A DNA stretch of 64,000 bases from Xanthoparmelia taractica. Taxonomy: Eukaryota > Ascomycota > Lecanoromycetes > Lecanorales > Parmeliaceae. A program made the translations under genes and the position numbers. The stretch's first letter is position 1, and each line of letters begins with the position of its first letter. Location: assembly GCA_033085395.1 (NCBI GenBank), contig JANQBS010000081.1:98161-162160 (forward strand). The letters are read 5' to 3'. Of the stretch, positions 34,229 through 43,981 are shown piece by piece. The notes beneath the pieces were generated by a model. The model searched no databases. It saw nothing but the letters and a program-made list of their open reading frames with translations, and was not told the origin of the DNA.

Positions 34229-35196
34229 ATGGGTTCTTCTCCCGTCTATGACCTCGAGCATGGTGGTGCCCACGATGTTGAATCCGGTTATGTTAGTGGC
34301 AGCTCCAGCCAAGCAGACATCCCGCAAATATATTTCACAAAACCACATTTGGCATTTCTGAATCGTCAATTACAGAATCTTGAGCCTCCAGGTAAAAGAA
34401 TCCTTCTCTCGACAGGAGCAAATTAACCCAGTCTGACAAAGATTTAATAGAAATATTACAATGGTGCATCACGACCCTACCCTCACTCTTCCAGGAAACC
34501 GCCTTCGGCCTCACGGGCCTCACAACCCTCGACATGCTGTCTAAGATGAAAATACCGAGACCACAGATGGTTGACCTCCTTTTCTTTGATACACTCCACC
34601 ATTTCCCTGAAACTTTGAGACTTATCGAGCGCATACGACAACGATACCCACTGGTCAACCTCCACGTCTACAAGCCCATCGGTTCTGATACCGCGGAAGA
34701 ATTCGCTCGGCAACATGGCGAAAGGCTGTGGGAAACCAATGATGAACTTTACGACTGGCTAGCTAAGGTCGAGCCTGCCCAACGTGCATATAAGGAGTTG
34801 CAAGTCGGTGCTGTCTTGACAGGGCGTCGGCGAAGCCAAGGTGGCAAGCGTGGAACTATCGATGTGATTGAGGTTGACGAGGCTGGTCTCGTAAAAGTGA
34901 ATCCTTTCGCGAACTGGTCGTTTGAGCAAGTTCAAAACTATATCAAGGCCAACAATGTTCCCTACAATGAGCTATTGGACCGTGGCTACAAGAGTATTGG
35001 TGATTGGCACTCGACGAAGCCAGTTGAGGCAGGCGAGAGCGAGCGCGCCGGACGGTGGCATGGTCAGCAGAAGACTGAATGCGGTATCCATAATCCACGG
35101 TCTAAGTTTGCCCAGTTCTTGAAAGAACAGGAGATGAAGAAGCAGCAGGAAGCATTGCACCAAGCTCTGGAATCTGGACTGGACTTTGAATCATGA
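34229..35196 (+). CDS. met16: Phosphoadenylyl-sulfate (PAPS) reductase
   Basis: Thioredoxin-dependent reductase that converts PAPS to sulfite in assimilatory sulfate reduction (yeast Met16, Aspergillus sA), 305 residues. Exons: 34229-34391 and 34442-35196, joined by GTAAAA and CTGACAAAG in phase 1. The adenine-nucleotide domain includes QETAFGLTGLTTLDML in the usual SxFGxxSxxxL position, then VDLLFFDTLHHFPET and the GRRRSQGG loop. The catalytic cysteine is in the C-terminal ECGIH motif (C268), with no extra cysteines for a bound Fe-S cluster, as expected for a PAPS-specific enzyme. The extra N-terminal 40 residues are variable. ATP sulfurylase follows in tandem 840 bp downstream; linkage of these two genes is known from Aspergillus nidulans. 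Confidence 0.95.
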
Positions 35197-36035
35197 GGTG
35201 GAGCGCTGCGTTTGTGGCCCTGTGGTATATTCTGGCATCCAGCGTGGCGCTTGGGAGTGAGTTTGGGAGTGAGTTTGGAAGCATTTACAACAACCAAGGT
35301 AGATGGGCTTTGCAACGGGGCGTGAAGAACATTAACAGAGATGAATAGACTTAGTCGAGAAGGATAGAGGGTAGATGATTGATGATAGACTGTTTGTAGG
35401 CAATCGTATTACAACTGCAATTTTGCTGTTGCTTGTCATCGGAATAAAGTACCAAGTACCTAAGGTAAGGAGGCTGCAGCCTGGCCTCTTTTGTCACGGC
35501 ATCCCGCTGCCGGAAACTTTTCCTTCGAAAAATATCATCTTGTTTAATTTATCGTCGTTTCTAGTCTATCACTTAATAAGTATTAGATCGTCTTACTGAT
35601 TTATCAGATATCTAGTCGTGCTAGTATTACGAAGTAGAGGTAGTTTTTGTGATGATCCATTTTCCTATCAGTTTTTTTCTTGCTCTTATTTCTAGTTCTC
35701 TAGCGTTGTGTGACAAAGACCGTTGCCGCTACTTAGAACGAGGATTTGTATTTAGATTTTAGATTTTTTTCTTCTAGTTTTTTTTTATTTCTTAACTCAA
35801 CCATTTGAAAGCAATTGATCAACTTCCATGTAGCTCTCACCTTACCCGCGCACCTGCTTTTCATCACCGCCAGACTCCTACCAGAAACCATAAGGAACTC
35901 TGCATCCTGAGTCATCCCGGTTTGGTATTCCACGGTGGTGGCTAAAGTTGCCTTAAATCCTCCGATATCGTTTCACATCTTTGCTGCCACTGTCAACTTC
36001 ATAGAAGTCAACCTTCTTCATTGGAAATAGTCAGC
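35197..36035. promoter_or_regulatory. Upstream region of ATP sulfurylase
   Basis: An 839-bp gap with T-rich tracts near 35530-35800 and pyrimidine-rich sequence before the start codon. No perfect sulfur-regulator palindrome was found; TGAGTCAT near 35908 is a bZIP-type half-site only. No gene is seen. Confidence 0.45.
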
Positions 36036-38051
36036 ATGGCTAATCAACCTCATGGCGGTGTCCTTAAGGACCTGCTTGCCAGAGATGCAGTACGGCATGA
36101 CGAGCTGGCGACAGAGGCAGAGATGTTGCCAGCCATTGTGCTTACCGAGAGGCAGTTGTGCGACTTGGAGTTGATCATGAATGGTGGATTCTCCCCGTTG
36201 GAAGGTTTGTCAAACTTACTTTCCCTTCTTCCTAAGCAATTGTTTGGAATTGGGGATACTCTTTGAATAAGGCTTGGAAAAAGCATCTCAGTATCACAAG
36301 ATATACAGATTGCCTTCGGAATAGATAGAGAATTACCAATCCTATTGAATGATCATGTTGGAATCATCATGACACTAATATACCGTCACTAGGTTTCCTT
36401 AACGAGAAGGACTACAATTCGCAGGTTACCACAGAACTCCGAAGAGCCAAGGTCTTCTGCTAATCAAATAAAAGGGTCGTGGAAAACGTCCGTATTGCAG
36501 ATGGTACGCTGTTCAGCATGCCGATATGCCTGGACGTTTCAGAAAAGACAGTCGAAACGGCCAGCCTGAAGGCAGGGGCACGTGTCACGCTTAGGGATTT
36601 TCGCGATGATCGAAATCTTGCTATCATCACCATCGATGATGTATACAAGCCTGATAAGTAGGTCATTACCTTTCTATCTTTTGGCAGCCGTGTCTCTGAC
36701 ATGAGACAGACAAAAGGAGGCCAAAGAGGTATTCGGTGGGGACCCAGAGCATCCAGCGATCATATACTTGAACAAGACTGTCCAAGATTATTACGTAGGC
36801 GGCAAGATCGATGCCATCTCCCGGCTCAACCACTACGATTATGTCGCTCAGCGCTACACTCCAGCAGAGCTTCGAATACATTTCGAAAAACTCGGCTGGT
36901 CGCGCGTCGTGGCCTTTCAGACGCGCAACCCCATGCACCGAGCCCATAGAGAACTGACCGTCCGTGCTGCCCGAGCTCGCCAAGCTAACGTCCTCATCCA
37001 CCCCGTCGTCGGCATAACCAAACCGGGCGACATAGACCACTTTACGCGGGTGCGTGTCTATCAGGCCCTACTCCCGCGCTATCCTAACGGCATGGCTGTG
37101 CTCGGCTTGCTCCCGCTAGCCATGCGCATGGGCGGACCAAGGGAAGCAATCTGGCATGCCATCATCCGCAAGAACCATGGCGCCACCCACTTCATAGTGG
37201 GCCGTGACCATGCCGGACCCGGCAAGAACAGCGCTGGCAAAGACTTCTATGGTGCTTATGATGCACAGTACGCCGTTGAGAAGTACAGAGATGAACTGGG
37301 CATAGAAGTCGTTCCGTTCCAGCAGATGATCTATCTTCCTGACAGTGACGAGTACAAGCCCGACGATGAAGTCCCCATCGGCGTGCGAACTCTCAACATC
37401 AGCGGTACCGAGCTTCGCTCCCGTCTGCGCTCAGGCAAGGACATCCCCGAATGGTTCTCCTACCCCGAAGTCGTGCGCGTGCTCAGAGAATCCCATCCGG
37501 CAAGGTTCAAGCAAGGCTTCACAGTCTTCCTGACCGGCTATCAAAATAGCGGCAAGGATGCCATAGCGCGTGCTTTAGACGTGACTTTGCACCAGCAAGG
37601 CGGCCGTCCCGTTTCCCTGCTATTGGGCGACACCGTCCGCAGCGAGCTCTCCTCCGAACTTGGCTTCTCCCGCTCCGACCGCCATAAGAACATCCAGCGC
37701 ATCGCCTTCGTGGCCGCCGAACTCACCAAAGCGGGTGCTGCGGTAATCGCAGCACCCATTGCGCCCTTTGAGCAAAGTAGGCAGAGCGCGAGGGAGACGG
37801 TAAGCCAGCATGGGAGCTTTTATCTCGTGCATGTGGCGACGAGTTTGGAGTATAGTGAGAAGATGGATAGGAAGGGGATATATCTAAAGGCGAGACGGGG
37901 GGAAATTAAAGGATTTACGGGGGTAGACGACCCGTACGAGGCGCCTTCGAAGGCAGACCTGGTGGTGGATATTGAGAAGACGAGTGTAAGGAGCGTGGTG
38001 CATCAGATTGTGCTGATGCTAGAAAGTCAGGGGCTGTTGGATCGATTATAG
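36036..38051 (+). CDS. met3: ATP sulfurylase (sulfate adenylyltransferase)
   Basis: First enzyme of sulfate assimilation: ATP plus sulfate to APS and pyrophosphate. Exons: 36036-36204, 36393-36420 (28 nt), 36475-36657, 36710-38051, giving 573 residues, the usual size for filamentous fungi. Intron 2 (36421-36474) needs a GC donor; introns 1 and 3 are GT-AG. The catalytic domain shows QTRNPMHRAH (the HxxH at about H203/H206) and GRDHAGPGKNS. The C-terminal domain from about residue 395 resembles APS kinase, but its P-loop reads GYQNSGKD rather than GxxGxGKS/T, so it should bind PAPS as an allosteric inhibitor and not phosphorylate. This arrangement is well established for Penicillium and Aspergillus. 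PAPS reductase lies just upstream in the same direction. Confidence 0.95.
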
Positions 38052-39061
38052 ACGCGTGGAAATGGAATGGTGACATTGGGTTTAAAAACAATAGAATTAG
38101 AGTATATCTTATCTGAACGAGCAATTTCCATTTTAGCTGGGTTCTGTTGGAGATTTCAAATTGAATCTCTGGCTTCCATGCCACTGGCACTCCAGATTCA
38201 TGGGGAGTCGCCTTCCTCTTCCTTGAAGAATAGAGCGTCGCCAAGAGTGTCTCGATTCGCGGATTGTATCGCCCAAAGTAATGTGGCCCCCTCCCTCGTG
38301 TGCCTTTACCCGTCAGTCCTACGCTCCAACCCAACCAACCAAGCAACCAGGAATATGTCCGTGGAGGCTTGTGCAAGATTGGACAACTCAAGGGGCCTGG
38401 TGGGGCCACTTTACCGGCAGACGGAAAGCACGGCGGCCATCGACCTCGATCAATGCTTCGTGTGCCACAACACCTTACCAACCCTCCTAAATGACGGTCA
38501 ACCCCGCGGTTCGATATGAGTCCAAGGAGACTTGCTTGCTATGGGTTCTTCTCTATCGAAGAACAGAGTCCTCTCGTTGGTGTCTACTGAAGAACACCTA
38601 ATACGCACATCTTCCAGCTCTCGCGGTCGGAGAGAGTAAAATATCATGGAGTCGCGTTGTTGGGTCTCACGCCATTACAAGTATTCGTACACATCCCAGC
38701 GTTCAGATGCAGCCGCCGCCATCTGACCTTCGGCCTTACATGTTCGAGTTTGACACTGGTTCTGATCGATTCGAGATCGAAGATAGGGCGAGAAGGCTGC
38801 TGATGGCTGCAAGGTGCACCATCTGGAATCGGCTTCGTCAGCAAGGAGTTTCCACCAATCACCGCTTATACCGACTGCTGCATGGATCCACCGTTAGTAA
38901 ATCGTTACCTGTTCTTGGATCGGTGTGAGAACACAAGCTCTATAGTACCCAGACTACTCGATGCGACATTGAGCGATCATGCATCACGCGGGATGCTGCG
39001 TCCAATGTAGGTAAATTGCGTCACAGTCCTCACACTGTGTCTCTTATGAAGTGGGTTCTGA
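38052..39061. other. Intergenic, convergent 3' ends
   Basis: About 1 kb. Frames at 38067-38519 and 38707-38928 overlap antisense frames and have no family features, though the second (containing DRFEIEDRARRLL) is faintly protein-like. Nothing is called. Confidence 0.45.
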
Positions 39062-40933
39062 TCACATGAACAAGTAGCTACCCTTTTGTTCCTTAATGTC
39101 AGCCTCTCTACTCAGTAGCTTTCGCACGCTCTCCAGCCTTTCATCTACCACCTGGGATTCGCGCTCCCATCTCCCTTCTTCTTCAATCGCTGCAGAATTA
39201 CCCCAAAGCCAACTGCTGCTGGCCTTTGGCGGTTTTCCTGCCTTAGCTTGTCGCTCGTCTTTCAGCAATTTTGTTACCATGGCTAACCAATTGTCCATCC
39301 CGACGGCAAGGCATTCAGAGCACTTGTCTCGGGCATCTTGATCATCTTTGCCTGCTGAAGTGAGGGTGGCTTCAGCCAAATCTACAGCGTCACGGGTCCA
39401 GCTTAAACCGGACTGTTGGCTCTTCAGCTGATCGGCCGCTGACCTAGACGAAGACAGTGACGCTCTGAGGGTACTAGGTGATGCTTTGGCAGAAGAGCTC
39501 GCAAAGGACGAGGCAAACAATATCTCGCCGATGTGGGCCATGACACCGGCTTCTTCGCACATCGCAGCTGGCGTCCGCAAGGGTACCTCATCGCCTGTAG
39601 GTGGCGCGGGAGGATATGGTGGTGTGACGATCATAGATTTCAAAAACGAGAGTACTTCGGCTATTGATAATCCTTCACGTGGTTTGGACCCTGTTTCATT
39701 CTGAGGTGAAGAAGCTGGAAGTTGTCTCCTAGCTCGTAAGACAGACAGATAGATGGGCAAAGCCGCCGCAAGGTTGTTGTTCCGGGCGTGATGAAAGGCC
39801 AGCGAGGTTGTTGCGAGCAGCACATTTGATGATATGTAAGTGGCTTTGTGGTCGATAACTCCAGACCTTATGTCTATAACATTGTTGACGCCCACCGGTA
39901 GCGACCCCACAGCAATATCGAGGCCCCAATCATACATTTCTTCTGCCGTTGAAGAGAGACCCTTGAAATTAAGCCAATCAGCATAAGCTAACGCAGCATC
40001 AAGACGCTGGCGTGTATTAAATCCTTGGGTCGTGAGAATCTTCATGTAATAAGTCTCGGCCGGCTCAAACGCCGGAACACAATTTTCTTCAAGAGGAGCA
40101 GATGGCGTTCCGTAAGGTGTTGGCTTCGGGCGGGGATTTGAGGGCCCGATGACAACTTCTGGTGGGAAAACAATGTTTCTTGTGGTATCGGAGACCCAGC
40201 CGTCTCTATTTTCTGATGCCTTCGCAGCACCAATTAGACACGCGTAGTAGCCACGGCGCCATGGTTCCGACTTGGAGGAGACGTCAAGTCCAGCGCTGCT
40301 GAGCCCAGTAACACCATTGTCTCCTTTCTCTTGAAATATCGGCCGTAGATCCTGGCCATCCATGGAGGGATCCTCGAGACGCAAAAGCAATTTGCGATAC
40401 CAAATATATGCGCTAGTCCAATCTATAAGGCCCGTGCCATTGGAATCCGGATACTCTTTGCTCTTCGCGTTGCGATAGGAGACCCTACTGAACATAGTCC
40501 ATTCTGGAGGAGATGGGAATCGGCGTTCCAGTACTTCATTGTGGAGACCGAACGCCATGGTGCCGAGTAGCAGCAGGCCTGCCCAGCCATAAAAATTATA
40601 TTTGGTCGCCTTCCATAACACATCTTTGAGATAAAGCTTTCTTTCAGTGGTTATGAGCCGGGATAGTTGTTTCTGGAATTGAATCCGCATTGCTGAAGGA
40701 GAGTACCTATTACCAGTGGCATGGTGAAGGAAAGGTAACTGGGGCCGCGGAGAGACGCAAGAGATGAGGCACAAGTGGGAATTCTTGGTGAAGAGTCGGA
40801 GGCTCACCAGCGGATTGGTAGACCTGGGCGGTCTCAATGGGCGACTGAGCGACAGTAGCCTCGATACTGGCAGCCTCTGCAAAAACATATCGTGCTTGTG
40901 ATCTTGTCGGCCAGCTTGTGTAAACCAGAGCAT
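39062..40933 (-). CDS. Predicted mitochondrial membrane protein
   Basis: Not assigned to a named family. Single exon, 623 residues. The N-terminus is rich in Arg, Ser and Leu with almost no acidic residues over about 85 residues, which fits a mitochondrial presequence. One membrane span follows at about 111-130 (FYGWAGLLLLGTMAFGL). The rest is soluble, helical and repeat-like (for example ETYYMKILTTQGFNTRQRLDAALAYADWLNF), resembling tetratricopeptide-type helices, so a membrane-anchored helical scaffold in the inner membrane or intermembrane space is plausible. The C-terminal segment contains SSSWLWGNSAAIEEEGRWERE. It shares a 151-bp divergent promoter with the VMA22-like gene. The start could also be an internal methionine (residue 16). 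Confidence 0.7.
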   Translation of the reverse strand: MLWFTQAGRQDHKHDMFLQRLPVSRLLSLSRPLRPPRSTNPLVSLRLFTKNSHLCLISCVSPRPQLPFLHHATGNRYSPSAMRIQFQKQLSRLITTERKLYLKDVLWKATKYNFYGWAGLLLLGTMAFGLHNEVLERRFPSPPEWTMFSRVSYRNAKSKEYPDSNGTGLIDWTSAYIWYRKLLLRLEDPSMDGQDLRPIFQEKGDNGVTGLSSAGLDVSSKSEPWRRGYYACLIGAAKASENRDGWVSDTTRNIVFPPEVVIGPSNPRPKPTPYGTPSAPLEENCVPAFEPAETYYMKILTTQGFNTRQRLDAALAYADWLNFKGLSSTAEEMYDWGLDIAVGSLPVGVNNVIDIRSGVIDHKATYISSNVLLATTSLAFHHARNNNLAAALPIYLSVLRARRQLPASSPQNETGSKPREGLSIAEVLSFLKSMIVTPPYPPAPPTGDEVPLRTPAAMCEEAGVMAHIGEILFASSFASSSAKASPSTLRASLSSSRSAADQLKSQQSGLSWTRDAVDLAEATLTSAGKDDQDARDKCSECLAVGMDNWLAMVTKLLKDERQAKAGKPPKASSSWLWGNSAAIEEEGRWERESQVVDERLESVRKLLSREADIKEQKGSYLFM

Positions 40934-41084
40934 GAGTTATGAGAAAGCTTGGGCGTCAATCGCGCTTAGAAGTCCCGCCAGTCAATTTCTTACTTTGTTT
41001 CTACTCCGCTCTTACTTCCAAAATCATTGCTACACTGCTTGAAGTTTGTTCCATTCAGAAGCTCTGGGTTGGTCAAATGAAATA

Positions 41085-41800
41085 ATGGCGGAAGTATTCC
41101 ATCAGTCCACAGTAGAGCACGCCAGCAAACAATTGGACAGCAAGGAGACATTAGTCCGCTTCCTCGACGATCTTTTAGAGCGCTATCTCCCTCTTCTCGA
41201 CCAGTACCAAATTTTACAGCAGTCTTTGGCTCAATGTCTCTCTACTGTAAGGAATGTTCTAGCAAATCCTTCTACACGTTCTAAAACTGCACAGGGTTAT
41301 CTACTACTTGCGCAAGCCAACTATTCAAACCCAAATCACGTTCGCTACAGCCAGGAACATTACGACGATAGGATGCAAGCATCGACTCGTATGTACGTTA
41401 CCCTTATTTTAGTATACCGAAATCTACAATGCGCATAATATGCTGATTCCGGCACAGATCTATCAGTCAATCGTCGCCAGCTTTCTCCACTCTGAAGCCT
41501 AGGGCTCAAGAGATTGTCCGTGGTAGAAATGATGATGACAAGGTCGACACAGTCAAGGACTCAACCATGATGGGTAACCGCCCACCTCCTCCCAAAGGCA
41601 CAGAGACTAGGTCGAGTGTGACTCGGGATCCTTTAACTTGGTTTGGAATCCTAATTGCTCCAGCGTTGAGGACTTCGCAAAGTAGTTTCAAGGATGCAGT
41701 CACCATTCATATACCGGCATTAGCATGCACTACAAAGGAAATAAGGGAAGTAGAGATTGAGGTAAGGAGGGCCCGAAAAAGATTAGGGAAAGTCGTTTGA
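41085..41800 (+). CDS. VMA22/CCDC115-like V-ATPase assembly protein
   Basis: Predicted ER protein of the Vma22/CCDC115 family, needed for assembly of the V0 sector of the vacuolar ATPase; 216 residues. Exons are 41085-41392 and 41458-41800. The donor GTACGT at 41393 keeps the frame, while an earlier GTATGT at 41389 does not. The N-terminal half is a helical pair (LVRFLDDLLERYLPLLDQYQ, then LLQSLAQCLSTVRNVL-like sequence). The C-terminal half has the family-type DPLTWFGILIAPALRTSQSSFKDAV, followed by a helix (EIREVEIEVRRARK). Homologues are poorly conserved, so this identity rests on the overall pattern. It diverges from the mitochondrial protein gene upstream. Confidence 0.75.
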
Positions 41801-42609
41801 TTGCACATGCGTCTATTTAATCACCTCCGGGTTATCTAGAATATATCTAGATCACGTAAGGTTTTAATGTCCTTCTCGACAAATTCTCTTCTTGTGGCTT
41901 CAAAAGCATACATTGATGAGATGTGGGATCTCTTGATGTTTTGCTATCATCAAGTGCATGGGCTACCACGTTCAGTGAGAGAGGGAAGTGCAACGGTTAT
42001 CGAAAACAGATTGGAGCAAGCGCAGACCTTGCCATCCTTAGGAAGCAAAGAGAGCTGGTCCCCAATGTGTCGGAGCCGCCGTACGATGGATCCATACTCC
42101 TTCCACGCGGCCAGCTTGATCTTGCCTGTTACTGTCACGGTCGCTGTCTCTATGACGAGGCAAGAGGCACGCCCGAGGCGCCATGGGAAAATAGAGTGAA
42201 TGTGGGCCCACTGGTGCACCAAATCAAAGCACGCGAAGATCTGCGTTTGATCTTACAACACTTCGCCGAATGCTTTATACATAATATACTTGGCCTGGTT
42301 GGTATGAGAGTTTGATCTTCGAGCTGAGCGCTATAACATTTATCGCAAAAATTTGGCTCTATCTTGGATCGTCATCGGCGTTGAAACTCAAGAGTACGGT
42401 GGACGTATTAGGGCTAGGGCTATCAATCGGACGAGGCGGGGTATTCCAGACTTATATGTCAACTCCATGGAGCTCATATCATGATCTGTGGCCACTCGTA
42501 ATTTCAGAGATTCAAGAATCAGCTGCTGGCTCAAATTCCTAGCATTTTTCTATTCATACTGCAGCACAATCTTAGTACAAGGTCACTAAGTCCCTCACAT
42601 TCGAGCGTT
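41801..42609. other. Intergenic region with possible decayed frames
   Basis: About 800 bp. Three overlapping plus-strand frames (41867-42199, 41923-42315 and 42312-42542) have a mildly protein-like look (for example DLAILRKQRELVPNVSEPP and IKAREDLRLILQHFAE). They could be pieces of a broken or spliced gene, but no GT-AG arrangement joins them convincingly. No function is suggested. Confidence 0.35.
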
Positions 42610-43884
42610 ATGGCAGGGCAATCACTTGTCGACCTCCTGTCTGACAGTCCAGACCTTACAAAGTACGAAGCACTTTACAAACATTTCCACTCTCACCCCG
42701 AGCTTTCGCTCCAAGAGCGCGAGACGGCCTCAACCATAGCTTCCCACCTTGAATCTTTGAAAGCCGGATACGAGCTCTCCACGTCAATTGGAGGCTACGG
42801 ACTTGTCGGGGTTCTCAAGAATGGCCTGGGTCCCACTGTCCTTCTACGCGCTGATATGGATGCCCTTCCAGTTCTCGAATTGACCGGTTTACCCTACGCG
42901 TCAAAGGTCACCATGAAGGACGAAGCCGATGGAGTTGAGAAGCCAGTCATGCATGCCTGTGGGCATGACATGCACGTGACATGCCTACTTGCAGCCGCCG
43001 AGCACCTGGCCCATATCAAACACTCCTGGAACGGCACCCTGACTGTCTTGTTTCAGCCGAATGAAGAAAGAGCAGCAGGCGCCCAGGCAATGGTAGACGA
43101 TGGTCTATACGATAAAATCCCTATCCCTGATTACGTACTCGGACAACATGTTTTGCCCATGCGTGCAGGGCATGTAGGTAACCGGAAAGGGGTGATCATG
43201 GGCGCCGCCGATAGCTTCAAGATCACGGTCTTTGGGAGGGGAAGCCACGGCTCTATGCCACATCGCTCTGTTGACCCAGTGGTACTAGCAGCTAATGTTG
43301 TACTGCGCCTACAAACCATTGTTAGCCGCGAGGTAGACCCCTCAGAAATGGCTGTGGTGACTGTGGGCAGTCTGCAGGCAGGATCAACGGAGAACGTAAT
43401 TGCGGATCATGCCGTACTGAAAGTCAACATAAGGACCACTTCCTCACAGACGAGGCAAAGAATTCTCGCTGCCATGAGACGAATTGTCAAGGCAGAGTGT
43501 GAAGCGAGCAATTCACCAAAGGAGCCACTCATTGAGAGTACAACATGCTTTCCTCTTACAAACAATAACGATAATATCGCTGGCGACCTTGCTTCGTCCT
43601 TCACTGAGTTCTTCAAAGAAGATTTCGACCCAGAGCAACCTCCCATCAATGGCAGCGAAGACGTTTCAATCTTGGCGTCAAGCATAGGAAAGCCTTACAA
43701 CTTCTGGTTCTTTGGTGGCGTTGATCATGAGTTATGGGATCGTGCTGAAAAAGAAGGTAGGCTCTTCGAGGACGTACCGGCCAACCACTCGGCGTACTTT
43801 GGGCCTACTGTGCAGCCTACGATGAGGGTAGGCTATGAGGCTCTTTGTGTGGCCGCGTTGACATTCTTGCGAAGACCTCTGTAA
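42610..43884 (+). CDS. M20-family amidohydrolase/carboxypeptidase
   Basis: Predicted zinc-type amidohydrolase of peptidase family M20D (hippurate or IAA-amino-acid hydrolase group), 424 residues, intronless. Motifs in order: HFHSHPELSLQE; the metal-binding segment HACGHDMHVT (near residue 117) that follows the bridging RADMDALPV; FQPNEERAAGA with the Glu pair; GQHV; the dimerisation-domain signature GRGSHGSMPHRSVDPV; and the C-terminal GSEDVS followed by NHSAYFGP, which holds the last His ligand. There is no secretion signal, so it is probably cytosolic. The substrate is likely an N-acyl amino acid, but the specificity is not readable. It sits only 97 bp upstream of the next gene. Confidence 0.9.
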   Translation: MAGQSLVDLLSDSPDLTKYEALYKHFHSHPELSLQERETASTIASHLESLKAGYELSTSIGGYGLVGVLKNGLGPTVLLRADMDALPVLELTGLPYASKVTMKDEADGVEKPVMHACGHDMHVTCLLAAAEHLAHIKHSWNGTLTVLFQPNEERAAGAQAMVDDGLYDKIPIPDYVLGQHVLPMRAGHVGNRKGVIMGAADSFKITVFGRGSHGSMPHRSVDPVVLAANVVLRLQTIVSREVDPSEMAVVTVGSLQAGSTENVIADHAVLKVNIRTTSSQTRQRILAAMRRIVKAECEASNSPKEPLIESTTCFPLTNNNDNIAGDLASSFTEFFKEDFDPEQPPINGSEDVSILASSIGKPYNFWFFGGVDHELWDRAEKEGRLFEDVPANHSAYFGPTVQPTMRVGYEALCVAALTFLRRPL

Positions 43885-43981
43885 GCCGTGGAGCTTGGCT
43901 GCAAGGGGGCGAGTTCCATTCCTTGAGTCCTGTACCTTACATGACCCCTCTCGTATATATGAACGATGTCTCATTCCTACT

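Noticed and set aside
36425..36474. GT donor at 36425 for ATP sulfurylase intron 2
   Set aside because: It leaves phase 0, which no available acceptor continues without a stop or frame change; the GC donor four bases earlier restores the frame and expected protein length.
41389..41457. GTATGT donor at 41389 in the VMA22-like gene
   Set aside because: A better textbook donor, but it puts exon 2 into a frame that stops after twelve codons; GTACGT at 41393 keeps the frame.
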